From Deltaproteobacteria bacterium (GTDB lineage Bacteria > Myxococcota_A > UBA796 > UBA2385): a stretch of DNA of 64,000 bases. The number at the start of each line of letters is the position of its first letter. The first letter of the stretch is position 1. The translations under genes and the position numbers were made by a program. Shown here one piece after another: positions 45,215 through 55,900 of this stretch. The DNA lies in the NCBI GenBank assembly GCA_016792625.1, contig JAEUKK010000101.1, positions 55,480-119,479 on the forward strand. Reading direction: 5' to 3'. The notes under the pieces are model-generated. The model saw only the letters and a list, made by a program, of their open reading frames with translations. It was not told the origin of the DNA and made no database searches.

Positions 45215-48200
45215 TCAGCGGCGGGCGGGCGCGCCCAGGCCCGCGTCAGCCAGCGCCTGGGCGAGGGCCGGCGCCCCCACCGAAGCAGCGCGCAGCTCGT
45301 CAATCACGCGCAGGAAGGGCTCTGCCCGCAGGCCGGCGGGCGCGGCCCCCGCAGCCCCGCGCAGGGCCTCGACCGCGGCGGCCAGATCGCCGACCTCGAC
45401 GGCGCCCGCTGCGGCCAGGGCCGCGCAGACCACCACCGCCCAGTGCCCCGGGTGCCCGACCAAGGCGGCGGCGGCCCGCACCCGGTCGGCCTCGGCGGCG
45501 GCGCGGTCCCGCTCCCAGAGCAGGGCGGCGCGCTGGGCCCGGGCCCCCGCCTCCAGCAGGGCCCAGCCGCGTAGGGCGCCCAGCCGGGCGGCGCGGCCAA
45601 AAGCCAGCGCGGCGGGCCCGAGCTCGCCCTGCTGGCGCAGCAGCTCGCCGAGCGCGTACTCCGCCGCGTAGCGCAGCCGGTCGTCGCCCAGCGTCGCGGC
45701 CAAGCCCCGCGCCGTGCAAAAGGCGCGCTCCGCCGCCTCGGCGCCGCCGCGGTCCAAGCTGAGCAGGCCGGTCAGCCAGCTCGCCCGGGCGAAGCTGCGG
45801 GTGTCCCCGCTGCTGTGGGCCAAGGACCAGAGCCGGCGCAGCTCGCCCGGATCGGCGAGGCGCCCGCCCGACAAGACCCCGCACTCCACCTTGGCGGCCA
45901 GGGCCACCACCTCGAGGCGCTGATCTTTGCCCTTGTTCTGGGAGAGGGCCTCACCAAAACGGCGCGCAGCGGCCCCAAGCTCACCCTGCAGCCGCAGCAG
46001 CTGCCCTTCACCGCAGGCGACCTCGGCGAGGCCGCGCCGGTCCCGCACCGCGGCGAAGCGCTGGCCCGCCCGCTCCAGCTCGCGGCCGGCGGCTGCCGCG
46101 TCGCCCAGCGCCAGCCGGGCCCGGGCCCGCAGCAGCGCCACCCGGCCCTGGGCCCGCCGATCCACCGCGCCGACGTGCTCCAGCGTCTCGAGCGCCTCGG
46201 TGGGCTGCTCAAGCTCGAGCTGGGCTTCGGCGAGCACGTCGAGCGCGTCGACGAGGCCGACCCGGCTGCCCGCGGCCTCAGCAGCGGCCACGGCCAGCTC
46301 GGCGGCGTCGACGGCCAAGGCGCAGCGACCGGCCTCGACCGCCTTGCGCCCGGCGGCCAGCAGGCGGTGGAGGGCGGCGCCGGCGTCCCCGGCCCAAAAC
46401 GCGTGGCGCCCGACGGGGAGATCGACGTCCACGCCGCTCTCTGCGCCGACCTGCTCCCAGGCCTCGCTGAGCCGGCGGTGCAGGCTGCGGACATCGGCGC
46501 GCACCTCGGCCCGCCTGAGCGCCACCTCGTAGATCTGCGCGTGCTCAAAACGCAGGCGCCCGCCGGCCTGCTGCACGAGGCCCGTGGCCAGCAGGCCATC
46601 GAGGCCCTCGGGGCAGACCCGGCGCAGCACCGCCACCGGCGGCACCCGGCCGGCCAAGGCCACCAGCGAGAGGGCCTCGGCGGCCTCGGCGGGCACCGGG
46701 CTCTGGCCGAGCGCCCCGTCGACCCGCCGCTCGCAGAGCTGGTCGAGGGTGCCCGAGGCCACCAGATCGAGGGGCAGCCCGGCGCGGAGGCGCAGGCGGC
46801 CCGCCGCGTCGCGCTCGAGCAGCGCGCGGGTGGCCCAGTCGCGCAGCAGCAGCCCGGCCATCACGGGGCTGCCGTTGCAGCGCGGGGCCAGCTCGGCGGC
46901 GAAGTCAGGATCGAAGCCAAAGCCCACGATCTGCTCGGCGAGGTCGGCCGGCGTCGGCCGCGGCAGCTCGATCACCTCGGCCCCGCTCTCGCGCAAGGCG
47001 GCGAGGCGGGCGCGCAGCAGGGCGTCTTCGGCCAGCGCCTCGGTGTCGACGGTGGCCACGGCGAGCAGGCGGCGCTCACCCACCGCGCGCTCCTGCAGGG
47101 CGAGCAGCAGGTCGAGGCCGTCCCCCGGCTCGCGGCAGAGATGCGCGTCCTCTAAGAACAGGGCCGATGCGCCCCGCCAGCTGCGGGCGTCGAGGTGGCG
47201 CAGCAGCGCCGCCACGCCCAGGCCCGCGTTCACCGGCGCCTCACCTTGGGCCAAGAAGCCGCACCAGCGCACCAAGGCCGCGGCCTCGACCTGGCAGTCC
47301 TCGGGGTGCGCGCCCTGGTCGCGGGCCAGCCAGCGGGCGACCCGCTGCAGGGCGCCGTCGCGGGTGTCGCCCCAGGGCGCGAGCAGATCGAGCAGCAGCC
47401 CCGCGCAGCCGTCGTCGGCCTGGGCGGGGAAGTGGTAGCGGGCGGAGAGGGGCTCCATCCAGCCGCCGGCGTCGAGGCGCGCGGCCACCCCCCGCAGCAG
47501 AGCGGCCTTGCCCACGTCGTCGTGGCCGAGCAGCACGATGACCCGGGGCTGACCATCGGCGGCCACCTCGCGGGCCGCCGACCACAGGCGGCCAGCGACC
47601 TCGGGGTAGAGCCGCAGCGGCGGGTCGCGCAGGGCGAGCAGGCTGAGCGCGTCGGCGGGCGCGCCCAAGCCCGAGGGGGCCGGCGGCGCCGAAGGCAGCG
47701 GCCCCGGGGGCACCTTGGCCCAGCCGCCTGCGACGATCGCCGCGGCGCGGGCCCAGCCCGGCGCGGGCCCATCCAGCGTGGACAAGGCCCGGCGCAGGTC
47801 GGCGGCCCGGTCAAAACGCCGCCGCGGGTCGGGGTCGAGCAGGCGCTCGAGCACCGGCCGCAGCGCCGCGGGCGCGCCCTCGCCGCCGCGCAGCGCGCCG
47901 CCGGGCGGCGGGAACTCACCCTCGCCGCGGCCCGGGGTGAACTGAAAGCCGGCGAGCTTGCTCAAAATCAGCCCCACCGCGTACAGATCGGTGGCCGGGC
48001 AGAGCTCTTGGGGCCGGCCGAGGCGCTGCTCGGGGGCCATCCAGGCCGGGGTGCCCATCAGGTGCGACCGGGTGGTGGCCAGCTCGACCTGGGCGCCGGC
48101 CACGCCCAGATCGGTGAGCCAGGCGCCGAGCTGCCCGTCGGGGCGGGTGTAGAGGAGGATGTTCTCGGGCTTGAGGTCTTGGTGCAGCAGCCCGCGGCTG

Positions 48201-48568
48201 TGCAGGTGCGCGAGGGCGTCGAGCACCTCGTCAATCCAGCGAAGGTAGAGGCCCGGGGCCGGCGCCTCTTGTTCGGCCAATGAGCGGGCGTCGGCCACCG
48301 CCATCGCGCAGTAGGGCCGGCCATCGTCGAGCTGGCCGTGCGCGCGGATGGGCACGACGTGCGGGTGGATGATGCTCGCCGTCAGCGCCACCTCGCGGGC
48401 GAAGCGCCCGCGCAGCCGGGGGAGCCGGGCCAGCGCGCTGCGCACCACCTTGAGCGCGGCGTAGTCGCCGCAGAGGCGGTCTTCGACCTGCCAGACCCAC
48501 GCGGTCGAGCCCTCGCCGATCAGCGTGGGCGCCGCGAACCGCGCGGGGAGGGTCGGCAAAGGGTCCAT
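45215..48568 (-). CDS. Ser/Thr protein kinase fused to STAND-like ATPase and TPR region
   Basis: A 1117-residue protein. The kinase domain (about 8-265) has IGEGSTAWV, Lys40 (YAALKVV), HQDLKPENIL with Gln replacing the usual Arg, DLG replacing DFG and APE intact. It is therefore a non-RD kinase that may be active without activation-loop phosphorylation. The central region (about 330-620) has a P-loop (LLGHDDVGKAALLRGVAARL) of STAND/AAA type. The C-terminal ~500 residues are TPR-like helices rich in Leu/Ala/Arg. The layout resembles PknK/AfsR-type regulators. The ATG has a GGAG one base upstream, too close for an optimal site. It is divergent from MAPEG. Confidence 0.92.
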   Translation of the reverse strand: MDPLPTLPARFAAPTLIGEGSTAWVWQVEDRLCGDYAALKVVRSALARLPRLRGRFAREVALTASIIHPHVVPIRAHGQLDDGRPYCAMAVADARSLAEQEAPAPGLYLRWIDEVLDALAHLHSRGLLHQDLKPENILLYTRPDGQLGAWLTDLGVAGAQVELATTRSHLMGTPAWMAPEQRLGRPQELCPATDLYAVGLILSKLAGFQFTPGRGEGEFPPPGGALRGGEGAPAALRPVLERLLDPDPRRRFDRAADLRRALSTLDGPAPGWARAAAIVAGGWAKVPPGPLPSAPPAPSGLGAPADALSLLALRDPPLRLYPEVAGRLWSAAREVAADGQPRVIVLLGHDDVGKAALLRGVAARLDAGGWMEPLSARYHFPAQADDGCAGLLLDLLAPWGDTRDGALQRVARWLARDQGAHPEDCQVEAAALVRWCGFLAQGEAPVNAGLGVAALLRHLDARSWRGASALFLEDAHLCREPGDGLDLLLALQERAVGERRLLAVATVDTEALAEDALLRARLAALRESGAEVIELPRPTPADLAEQIVGFGFDPDFAAELAPRCNGSPVMAGLLLRDWATRALLERDAAGRLRLRAGLPLDLVASGTLDQLCERRVDGALGQSPVPAEAAEALSLVALAGRVPPVAVLRRVCPEGLDGLLATGLVQQAGGRLRFEHAQIYEVALRRAEVRADVRSLHRRLSEAWEQVGAESGVDVDLPVGRHAFWAGDAGAALHRLLAAGRKAVEAGRCALAVDAAELAVAAAEAAGSRVGLVDALDVLAEAQLELEQPTEALETLEHVGAVDRRAQGRVALLRARARLALGDAAAAGRELERAGQRFAAVRDRRGLAEVACGEGQLLRLQGELGAAARRFGEALSQNKGKDQRLEVVALAAKVECGVLSGGRLADPGELRRLWSLAHSSGDTRSFARASWLTGLLSLDRGGAEAAERAFCTARGLAATLGDDRLRYAAEYALGELLRQQGELGPAALAFGRAARLGALRGWALLEAGARAQRAALLWERDRAAAEADRVRAAAALVGHPGHWAVVVCAALAAAGAVEVGDLAAAVEALRGAAGAAPAGLRAEPFLRVIDELRAASVGAPALAQALADAGLGAPARR

Positions 48569-48665
48569 GCTCCGGCCCTAACGCCCTGCATCCCTCGCCA
48601 AGCTCCGCCGCGCCTGCGAGGGTGTACCCACAGGGAAACACCCTGCACCCCGCCCGGAGCGCCCC

Positions 48666-49049
48666 TTGAGCATCATCCCTGCCCTCATCGCCGCCGTGCT
48701 CGTCACCGTCGGCTCCAAAGCGCCGCTGGCCCTCGCCCAGGCCAAGACCGGCCGCTACGACAACAAGCACCCCCGCGCCCAGCAAGCCAAGCTCGAGGGC
48801 TGGGGCGCGCGGGCGTCGGCCGCCCACGCCAACGGCTGGGAGGCGCTGCCGATCTTCCTGGCCGGCGGCGCGCTCTGCGTGGCCACCGGCGGAGACGGCG
48901 CGACCGCGGCGCTGATCGGCTGGGGCTGGGTGCTCAGCCGCGTCGTCTATACCGCGCTGTACGTGCAGAACATCGACAAGGTGCGCTCGTTGGTCTGGGG
49001 CCTGGGCCTCGCCCTGGCGCTCAGCCTCTATGTGCGGGCCGCGCTCTAA
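48666..49049 (+). CDS. MAPEG-family membrane protein
   Basis: A 127-residue protein with four membrane helices and the MAPEG-like segment PRAQQAKLEGWGARASAAHA followed by NGWEALPIF. Start TTG at 48666 after CGGAGCGCCCC, the recurrent start box of this genome. MAPEG proteins are membrane glutathione- or lipid-dependent enzymes in eukaryotes; bacterial members are poorly characterised. Its stop overlaps the convergent cyaY gene by four bases. Confidence 0.88.
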   Translation: MSIIPALIAAVLVTVGSKAPLALAQAKTGRYDNKHPRAQQAKLEGWGARASAAHANGWEALPIFLAGGALCVATGGDGATAALIGWGWVLSRVVYTALYVQNIDKVRSLVWGLGLALALSLYVRAAL

Positions 49050-49393
49050 GGCGCGACGAAGCGCACCGGCTGGCCGATCTTCTGCGCGAAGAGGCCCGAG
49101 AGCAAGCCCAGCATGTCTTCGCCGGTGTCGCGCTCGGTCCAGGCCGTGCCCCGCCGGCGGAAGTGCCAGGCCCGCAGGTTCGCCGACAGCCACAGCTCGT
49201 GGGTCGGCGTCTGCTGGCTGAGCACGAAGGTGCTGCGGTCGTGCTCGAAGACCACGTTGAGGTTGCCGGGCATCAGGCCGGCGTCGATATCAGCGTCGAG
49301 CACGTCAATCTGCTCAAGCAGGGCGCTCAGGGCGGTGTCGACCGCCGCGCGAAAAGCGGCGTCGGTGGGGAAGCGGTCGTCGGCGCTGCTCAT
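49046..49393 (-). CDS. cyaY: Frataxin (CyaY)-family iron-binding protein
   Basis: A 115-residue CyaY: DAAFRAAVDTALSALLEQID with VLDADIDAGLMPGNLNVVFE (acidic iron-binding helix and strand 1), STFVLSQQTPTHELWLSANL (the conserved QxPxxELW), then WHFRRRGTAWTERDTGEDML and the final helix. Acidic residues of helix 1 are present. It modulates Fe-S cluster assembly by IscS. The ATG at 49393 follows TGGAGCGCCC. The nearby Nfu_N protein is another Fe-S-related gene, but they are far apart. Confidence 0.93.
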   Translation of the reverse strand: MSSADDRFPTDAAFRAAVDTALSALLEQIDVLDADIDAGLMPGNLNVVFEHDRSTFVLSQQTPTHELWLSANLRAWHFRRRGTAWTERDTGEDMLGLLSGLFAQKIGQPVRFVAP

Positions 49394-49461
49394 GGGCGCT
49401 CCATCGGGAGGGAGGGAGGCCGCGCTAACGCAGCGCGCCGGCCAAGCCGCCGCCCGCCCGC

Positions 49462-50742
49462 TCAGCCGCGGCGGAGGAGCGCGCCCAGGCGCTGCAGGGC
49501 GCCCTCGATGTCGGCCATGCTGACCGCGCCGACGCTCATGCGGAACCAGCCGGTCTGCTCGTGCATGTCGAAGGCCTGGAAGGGCACCACCGCCACGCCG
49601 GCCTCTTCGAGCAGCCACCGGCGGATGGCCTCGTTGGTGGCGAAGCGCGCGCCGATCAGGTCGACCCGGAAGCTGAGGTAAATGCCGCCCTGGGGGGCGA
49701 TCGCGTCGACCGGCAGGCCCTCGGCGCGCAGGGCCATCACGCCGTCAAAGAGCCGGTGCAGGCGCTGGCCCACGCTCTCGACCAGCTGCGCGCGGAAGAC
49801 CTCGAGCGCACCCGGCGCCTGCAGGAAGGCGGCGGTGGCCACCTGCTCGGGGCGCGGGGCCCAAGCGCCCACATGGCCGATGTAGGCCTTCATGCGCTCT
49901 TGCAGGTAGGGCGGCAGCACCGCCCAGCCCACGCGCAGGCCGGTCGCCGCCATCCACTTGCTGATCGCGTCGACCTGCACGACATAGGGCGCGCAGGCGG
50001 GCACCAGCGAGACCGGGTTGTGGTGCACCACGCCCGGCTGGGTCAGGGCCCAGTAGACCTGGTCGTACATGAGGATGCACGGGCCCCGACCGCTGCGGTT
50101 CTCTTCGACCACCGCCTCGGCGATGCCGGCGAGCACCTCGGCGCTGATCACCGTGCCGGTCGGGTTGAGCGGCGAGTTGAGCACCACCAGCCGCGCGCCC
50201 TTGATCGCCGCGCGGGCGGCCTCGACCGTGGGGAAGAAGTTGTCGGCCGCGCTGGTCGGGATGAAGTGGTGGTCGCTGCCGAAGAGCTGGGCGTAGTAGC
50301 CGCTGTTCCAGCCGGGCAGGAAGCTCACCGTCTTGTCGCCGGGCCGCACAAACAGCGCCCAGGTCGCGAAAATCGGCGGGCGGGCTCCCGAGCAGACGCA
50401 GACCGACTCGGGGCTGTAGCGCAGGCCGAGCCGCTCGCTGTAGAGATCGGCGATGGCCTTGCGCAGGGCGGGGAGGCCGTCAGCCGGCGGGTAGTTGGTC
50501 TCGCCCGCGTCGACCGCGTCGTGCAGGCGCGCCCGCAGGCCGTCGGGCAGCGGGAAGTGCGCCGGCCGGAAGTCGCCGACGGTCAGATCGGTGATCGTCT
50601 GCCCGGCCTCGGCCAGCTTGCGCACCTGGCCGGCGATGCCGAGGATGAGGGAGCCCTCCATCGCGGCGATGGTGGGCGTGCAGGTGGCCCGCATCGCTGC
50701 GGCGCCATCGGTGGGCAGGTGGTCGGCGATCTGGACGGTCAT
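49462..50742 (-). CDS. Fold-type I PLP-dependent aminotransferase
   Basis: A 426-residue enzyme: TNYPPADGLPALRKAIADLY, NSPLNPTGTVISAEVL and Asp in ILMYDQVYW. The Schiff-base Lys is in DAISKWMAATGLRVGWAVL, and a final Arg-containing segment is FRMSVGAVS. All key residues are present. It belongs to the aspartate aminotransferase superfamily; the amino donor cannot be assigned. It lies on the minus strand before the large secreted protein gene, with about 210 bases between. Confidence 0.9.
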   Translation of the reverse strand: MTVQIADHLPTDGAAAMRATCTPTIAAMEGSLILGIAGQVRKLAEAGQTITDLTVGDFRPAHFPLPDGLRARLHDAVDAGETNYPPADGLPALRKAIADLYSERLGLRYSPESVCVCSGARPPIFATWALFVRPGDKTVSFLPGWNSGYYAQLFGSDHHFIPTSAADNFFPTVEAARAAIKGARLVVLNSPLNPTGTVISAEVLAGIAEAVVEENRSGRGPCILMYDQVYWALTQPGVVHHNPVSLVPACAPYVVQVDAISKWMAATGLRVGWAVLPPYLQERMKAYIGHVGAWAPRPEQVATAAFLQAPGALEVFRAQLVESVGQRLHRLFDGVMALRAEGLPVDAIAPQGGIYLSFRVDLIGARFATNEAIRRWLLEEAGVAVVPFQAFDMHEQTGWFRMSVGAVSMADIEGALQRLGALLRRG

Positions 50743-50951
50743 GGCCGCCGCCTAACCGCCACCCCCGACCGCCCGCACCGGCGCGGTCGGGGCGCCTGCG
50801 TGACGTCGTGGCGCCCATGCCCGCCTCGCGCGCGCCAGCCGGGCCGGAGGGCGGGGCGGAGCCCCGGTCGCGCAGCGACCAAGGCGCGCAGCGCCGCGCC
50901 CGCAGGAGCGGCGCCGCCGGGCCCCGGCCGGCGGGGCGCCCCATTCTCAGC

Positions 50952-52841
50952 TCAGTTCTTGAGCGTCCAGTCGAAGCCGACGGTGAGCGCTTCATCGAGC
51001 ACGAGCAGCTTCTCGAAGTAGATCGGCTTGCCGTCGAGCGGCAGGCTGACCCGCACCGGCTGCACGCCCTTGCCCTGGGCCTCGGCGGCGAAGGTGGCCG
51101 CGGCCTGCTGCTGCACCATCGCGTTGGCCTCGCGCACGGTGACCCCGCCCGCGTCGACCGCGGTGAAGGCCTCGACCCGGCGCAGGCTGCCGACGATCTT
51201 GCGCTCCTTGACCTTGGCCTCGGCGGGCACGAAGACCGACCAAGCCACCGCGGTCGCCGGCACATCGGCGATGGGCAGGGCGGCGTCGAAGCGGCCGCGC
51301 TTGCCGCCTGCGGGCGGGTCACCGTCCTCGACGTAGACGATCTCGACCGCGAAGCGAGCCAGCTCGCCCCCCGCTGCCTGGCTTCGGGCCAGCGGGACCA
51401 GCACCCGACCGTCCTCGGCGCGGGCCGGCTTGACCGCCCGGCCGCCGACGAAGGTGCTCCAGGGGGTGGCGCCCTCGGGCAGCTTGACCCGCAGGTATTG
51501 GGCCCGATTGTTCCGCATCGCGTAGACCACCTGGGTCATGCGGCGGCCGTCGGGGGTGAGCACGGTGGTCGCGGCCAGCTGGTCGATGATCGTGACCAGC
51601 ATGTCGACCTCGGGGTACTGCCGAATGTCGAGGGGGATGCTCGGGGCCGCGCCGCGGGTGCGAAAGCCGAGCAGCACGGGGAAGTCGGTCTGGCCGGTGA
51701 TGGCGGCGGGCAGCTCGCGCACGTCGACCGGCTGGGCCTCTTTGGCCGCGCCGGCGGCCAGCTCGAGGTTGCTGCGCGCGTCGACGCCGACCCAGCCCTT
51801 GGCCCGCTCGACCCCGAGCACACCCGGCAGGGGCAGCTCGACCGCGGTGCTGCCCAGCGGGAGGGGGCGCTCGAACTGCACCTTGAGCCCGTAGCTGCCC
51901 AGCGCGGCAAAGTTCAGATCGGCGACCAGCACGCGGGCGCCGCCCTTCTCGTCGACCGTCCAGCCGCGCAGGCCCTGGCCGTTGACCTCGAGCACGGTGA
52001 CGTCGGCGGGCAAGCTCAGGCGCAGCTGGTTGATCCCCTTGTGGAGGATGCTGTAGTTCACCGTGGTCGTGCCGGTGAGCAGGCCCTCGGCCACGCCGAT
52101 CAGGGTCTGCTGCTCGGCATAGACGCGCGGGTCTTGGGCGATGGCCTCTTCGCCCTGCACCTTGGCCCGCCAGCTCAGGCTCAGGTTGCCCGAAGGGGGC
52201 ACCAGCAGGCTGATCTGGCGCTCGTTGCCCCGGGCCACCTCGCGCAGCTGGGTCGCGCCCGGCGCGCTGAGCTCGAGGGGGGCGCTGCCCGGCACCACGA
52301 AGTCCAAGGTCGCGGCGCCCGCGCGGGGGAGCTGCACCGAGACACTGTTCTGGCCGGCCTTCTCAAAAGCGGGGGCGGCGAATTCGAGCTCGAGATCGAC
52401 CGGGCCGCGCTTGTTCGTAAACAGCACAAACCAGCCGTTGCGCACGGTGACCACAGCGTCCTGGCCGCCGCTCTTGGCGCTGCGCAGGCCGTAGCTGGCC
52501 GGCAGCAGGGGCACCTCGACCCAGCCCTTGGCCTTGAGCACGTCGATGCGCAGCTTCGCCGCGAAGACCGCGCTCTCGCCCTCAAGGCGGCCGGTGACCG
52601 CGGCCCGGCCGATCGCGAAGTCCTGGGGCGCGGGGTCTTCGGGCTGGGCGGGGGCGAGGCCCGCCTGCACGAGCTGGCGGAAGTCTTGCCAGGGCAGGCT
52701 CACCACCGCGCCGGGGAGGGTTGGCAGGTCAGCAGCCTGGACTGGTGCGACAACCAAGGGGGAGAGCGGGAGGAGCAGGCCGAGCGCGGCCCCGGTCAGC
52801 GCGGCGCGCAGGGAGGCGGAGGAGCAGAGGGAGCGGGACAT
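50952..52841 (-). CDS. Large exported protein of unknown function (paralogue of the 52958 protein)
   Basis: A 629-residue protein with an N-terminal signal (about 10-37, cut after VQA). The mature part is beta-rich throughout (AKLRIDVLKAKGWVEVPLLP, NSVSVQLPRAGAATLDFVV). It includes a segment (VVYAMRNNRAQYLRVKLPEG, TPWSTFVGGRAVKPAR) that matches a module in the larger downstream-encoded paralogue at 52958. No cysteines. The C-terminal ~100 residues fold as AVAWSVFVPAEAKVKERKIV and LDEALTVGFDWTLKN. I do not recognise a family. It may be a transport, periplasmic or outer-surface protein. Confidence 0.78.
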   Translation of the reverse strand: MSRSLCSSASLRAALTGAALGLLLPLSPLVVAPVQAADLPTLPGAVVSLPWQDFRQLVQAGLAPAQPEDPAPQDFAIGRAAVTGRLEGESAVFAAKLRIDVLKAKGWVEVPLLPASYGLRSAKSGGQDAVVTVRNGWFVLFTNKRGPVDLELEFAAPAFEKAGQNSVSVQLPRAGAATLDFVVPGSAPLELSAPGATQLREVARGNERQISLLVPPSGNLSLSWRAKVQGEEAIAQDPRVYAEQQTLIGVAEGLLTGTTTVNYSILHKGINQLRLSLPADVTVLEVNGQGLRGWTVDEKGGARVLVADLNFAALGSYGLKVQFERPLPLGSTAVELPLPGVLGVERAKGWVGVDARSNLELAAGAAKEAQPVDVRELPAAITGQTDFPVLLGFRTRGAAPSIPLDIRQYPEVDMLVTIIDQLAATTVLTPDGRRMTQVVYAMRNNRAQYLRVKLPEGATPWSTFVGGRAVKPARAEDGRVLVPLARSQAAGGELARFAVEIVYVEDGDPPAGGKRGRFDAALPIADVPATAVAWSVFVPAEAKVKERKIVGSLRRVEAFTAVDAGGVTVREANAMVQQQAAATFAAEAQGKGVQPVRVSLPLDGKPIYFEKLLVLDEALTVGFDWTLKN

Positions 52842-52957
52842 GGGGCCTCCAAGGCCGAGGGTCGGGCGCGGGGGAGCGAGGAGAGGAGCGAGGGGGAGGA
52901 GGGACGGGGAGCGCGGGGAGGCGCCCGCTGCAGCGCCGCCGAAGGTGCCGGAGGAGC

Positions 52958-55900
52958 TCAGCGCGCGCGCCGGGGCCGGACCCGCAGGCGCACGCGCAGG
53001 GGCTCGCCGGCGGCGACGAGCTGCTGCTGCAGCTCGAGGGGGTCGGCGGCCAGGGGCATCGAGAGGGTCAGGGTCACCGCGTCCACCCCGGTCGGGATGG
53101 GCAGCGGCGGCGAGAGGCGGCTCGGCGTGGGCCGAACCGGCGGCTGGTGCGGGGGCGGCGCGGCGATCCAGGGGGCGGGCGGCGCGGCCGGGCGCCCGGG
53201 CAGCCCTGGCGCGGGGTCGGTGGCCGGGGGCGGCGGCGCGGGGCGCACCGGCAGCGCTGCGGTGGCCGCGGCCCGACCGGGGGCCTGCGCCGCGCGAACC
53301 CGCTGGGGCGGGGCCGGCGGGGCCGGATCGAGGGGCCAGGGCGCGTTTGGATCGGCGACCACCGGTGGCGCGGGGCGGCGGGCGGGCGGCCCCCGCTGCT
53401 CGAAGCGCAGGCCACCGCCGGCCGGGGCCGCCTGCGCCGCCGCGAGCACGTCGCGCTGCACGGGAAGGCGGTCCAGCTCTTTTTTGTCGAGCTCTTCGGG
53501 GGCGTCTTTGTCGGTGGTGCCGGCCACCACCTGCACCGCCTGCTGGTAGCTGCGCCCGGCGGGCACCCGCTCGAGAAATTCGCGGCTGATCACCACGCCC
53601 TCGGCCTGCACCCCGGGCACCACGTTGAGGGCCTGCAGCGGATCGGGGCTCTCCATGCCCGTCACTACGGTGTTCTCGACGGTGGTGGCGCCAGCGAGGT
53701 CACCCGCCCCCGCGCCGCCTGCCGGGCCCGGGTCGGCCGGCGTGGGCAGGCCAAGGTCGAGGGGCTTCGCCGCGGGCATGGGGGCGTCGAAGTGGTCGGC
53801 CGCCATCCGCGGCGGCGGAGGCGGCGGGGGCGGCGGCGGAGGTGCGTCGAGCCCCTTGACCACCCCTGCGTCGAGCCCCGAAGCTTCGCCGCTGGCCACC
53901 CCACCCAAAACGCCGCCCAGCACACCGCCGACCACGCCGCCGACCACGCCGCCCTCTACGCCGCCCGCCTCACCCTCGATGGTGACACCAAAGAGGCCAA
54001 TCGCCGCCCCTTCCACGACGTAGCCCTGCAGCACGTCACCTTCGAACTGAACGGCCTCTGGCAGGCTGCTCTCGAGCGCATCGACCACGGGCTCGCTGTC
54101 GTCGTCGCCGAAGTGGCCGTCGGCCGCGGCCGGCGCTGCGCCTTTGCCCTCACCGAAGCCACCGAGCGTGGCGGGCTTTCGGTCATCGCTGACCTCTTTG
54201 CGCCGCTGGCCGCCCACCTCGCCGCGGCCGCCCATCCGCCCATCGGCGGGGCGGTCCTTGCCCGCGCGCAGGGTCAGCTCTAGGTCCTCTTCGGTGGTGG
54301 GCGCCTCCTCCAGATCGTCTGTCTGCAGGTCGTTCTGCTCGTCGTTCTTGTCAAAACGGGGGGCGGCGGGCTGCTCTTGCGGAGGCGTCGGCGCGGGCGC
54401 AACGGCGGGCCCGCGGGAGGCCGAGCGCGTCGAGAATGAGGAGTTGGTGGTCTTCGCGGGCGGAGGTGGCGCGGACCGCGCGCGGCGCTCCTCTTCGAGG
54501 GCGGCGAGGCGGCTGTCGAGCTCGGCCAGCCGGGCCTTCTCTTCGACCGCCTCGTCTTGCTCGAGCTGGGCGAGCCGCCAGGTCTGGTCGCGGGCCGCGC
54601 GGTAGTTCTCGACCGCCTCGTCGAGATTACCCTCAGCGACGGCGACCTCAGCGGCCTTGAGGCCCTCTTGTTGGGCGGCGCGGTCGGCGTCGGCCCGCGA
54701 CGAGGCCTGGGCTTTGACCTTGCGGGCGACCTTGGCCTTCTCTTTGTCCTCGGCGGCGATCTGCACCCGGCCGAGCAGCAGGTCGACGTTGCCCTGCAGC
54801 GCGCTGGCCGCCGAGTTGCTCGGGTCGAGGGCCGAGGCCTGCTTGAGCAGGGCGTCGGCCTCTTCGAAACGATTGGCCTTGTAGGCCGAGTACGCGAGGT
54901 TCCAGCTCTCCTGGCTGGCCTGGCGCTGGGCGTCGTCGGCGCGCTCACCCTCGGCCGCCTGCTCCTCCTCCTCCCGCACCAGGGCGTGGCCCAGCTCGAG
55001 CCGGCCGGTCGGCGCGCGCACGGGCCGCGGCGTGCCCTCGATCTCGCGCAGGGCGCGCTCGGCGGGCAGCTCGATGCGCCAGCGGGCGGCGGCGACCGGG
55101 GCGTCGACCGCGGGGCTCAGCAGCTCTTGCCAGCCGCGGCGGGCCCAGGCCGCCCCGCTGCCGATCACGTTCAGCTCGACCGGGAAGGCGACCAGGCCCG
55201 AGAAGGTCTCGACCGACTTCTCCAGCGGCAGCAGCCAGGTGCGCGCGTCGACCTGCACCAGGGCCACCGGCCGGCCGGCCACCCGCGCGCCCATCGGCCG
55301 CTGCCCGGGCGGCAAGGTCACGCGAAGGTGCTGCTGGCGGTCATTGCGGACCTGCCAGGTCGCCCGCAGCGCGAGGCGCCCATGCGTGGCGACGGCGAGG
55401 CGGTACTCGGCGGCGTCGACGATGAGGGGGGGCGCGCTGAGCGGGGCGCCGCCCAGGGCCGACCACTGCAGGGCCGGCCGCGGGCCCCGCACCCGCCAAG
55501 CGGCGACCGGCGCGCCGGCGCTCATGTTCACCAGCCGGTCGGGCCGGGCGGAGAGCGGGGCAGCCTCGAGCTGGGCGGCGCCCTCGGGCGCGATCATCGC
55601 GCCGTCTTCTTGGCTGAGGCTGAGCCAGCCGTCGAGCTCGCGCGCGCCTTCGAAGACCGGGACGGGGGCGGGCCCGGCGGCGGTCGTGGGGAGGGGCGCG
55701 GCCCAGGCCAAGGAGAGGGCCGCCGACCCGCGCAGCGGCGGGTCAAACTCAAGGACGAAGCTGCCATCGGCGCCGCTGACCCGCACCGGGCCGCCCACCT
55801 TGGGCGCGCCGTCGGGGCCGAGCAGCTCGAGGCGGGTGGCGCCGGGCAGGCGCACCGGCAGGCGGGCGAGCGGGGCGTGGGCCACCCGCAGGCTCAGCTC

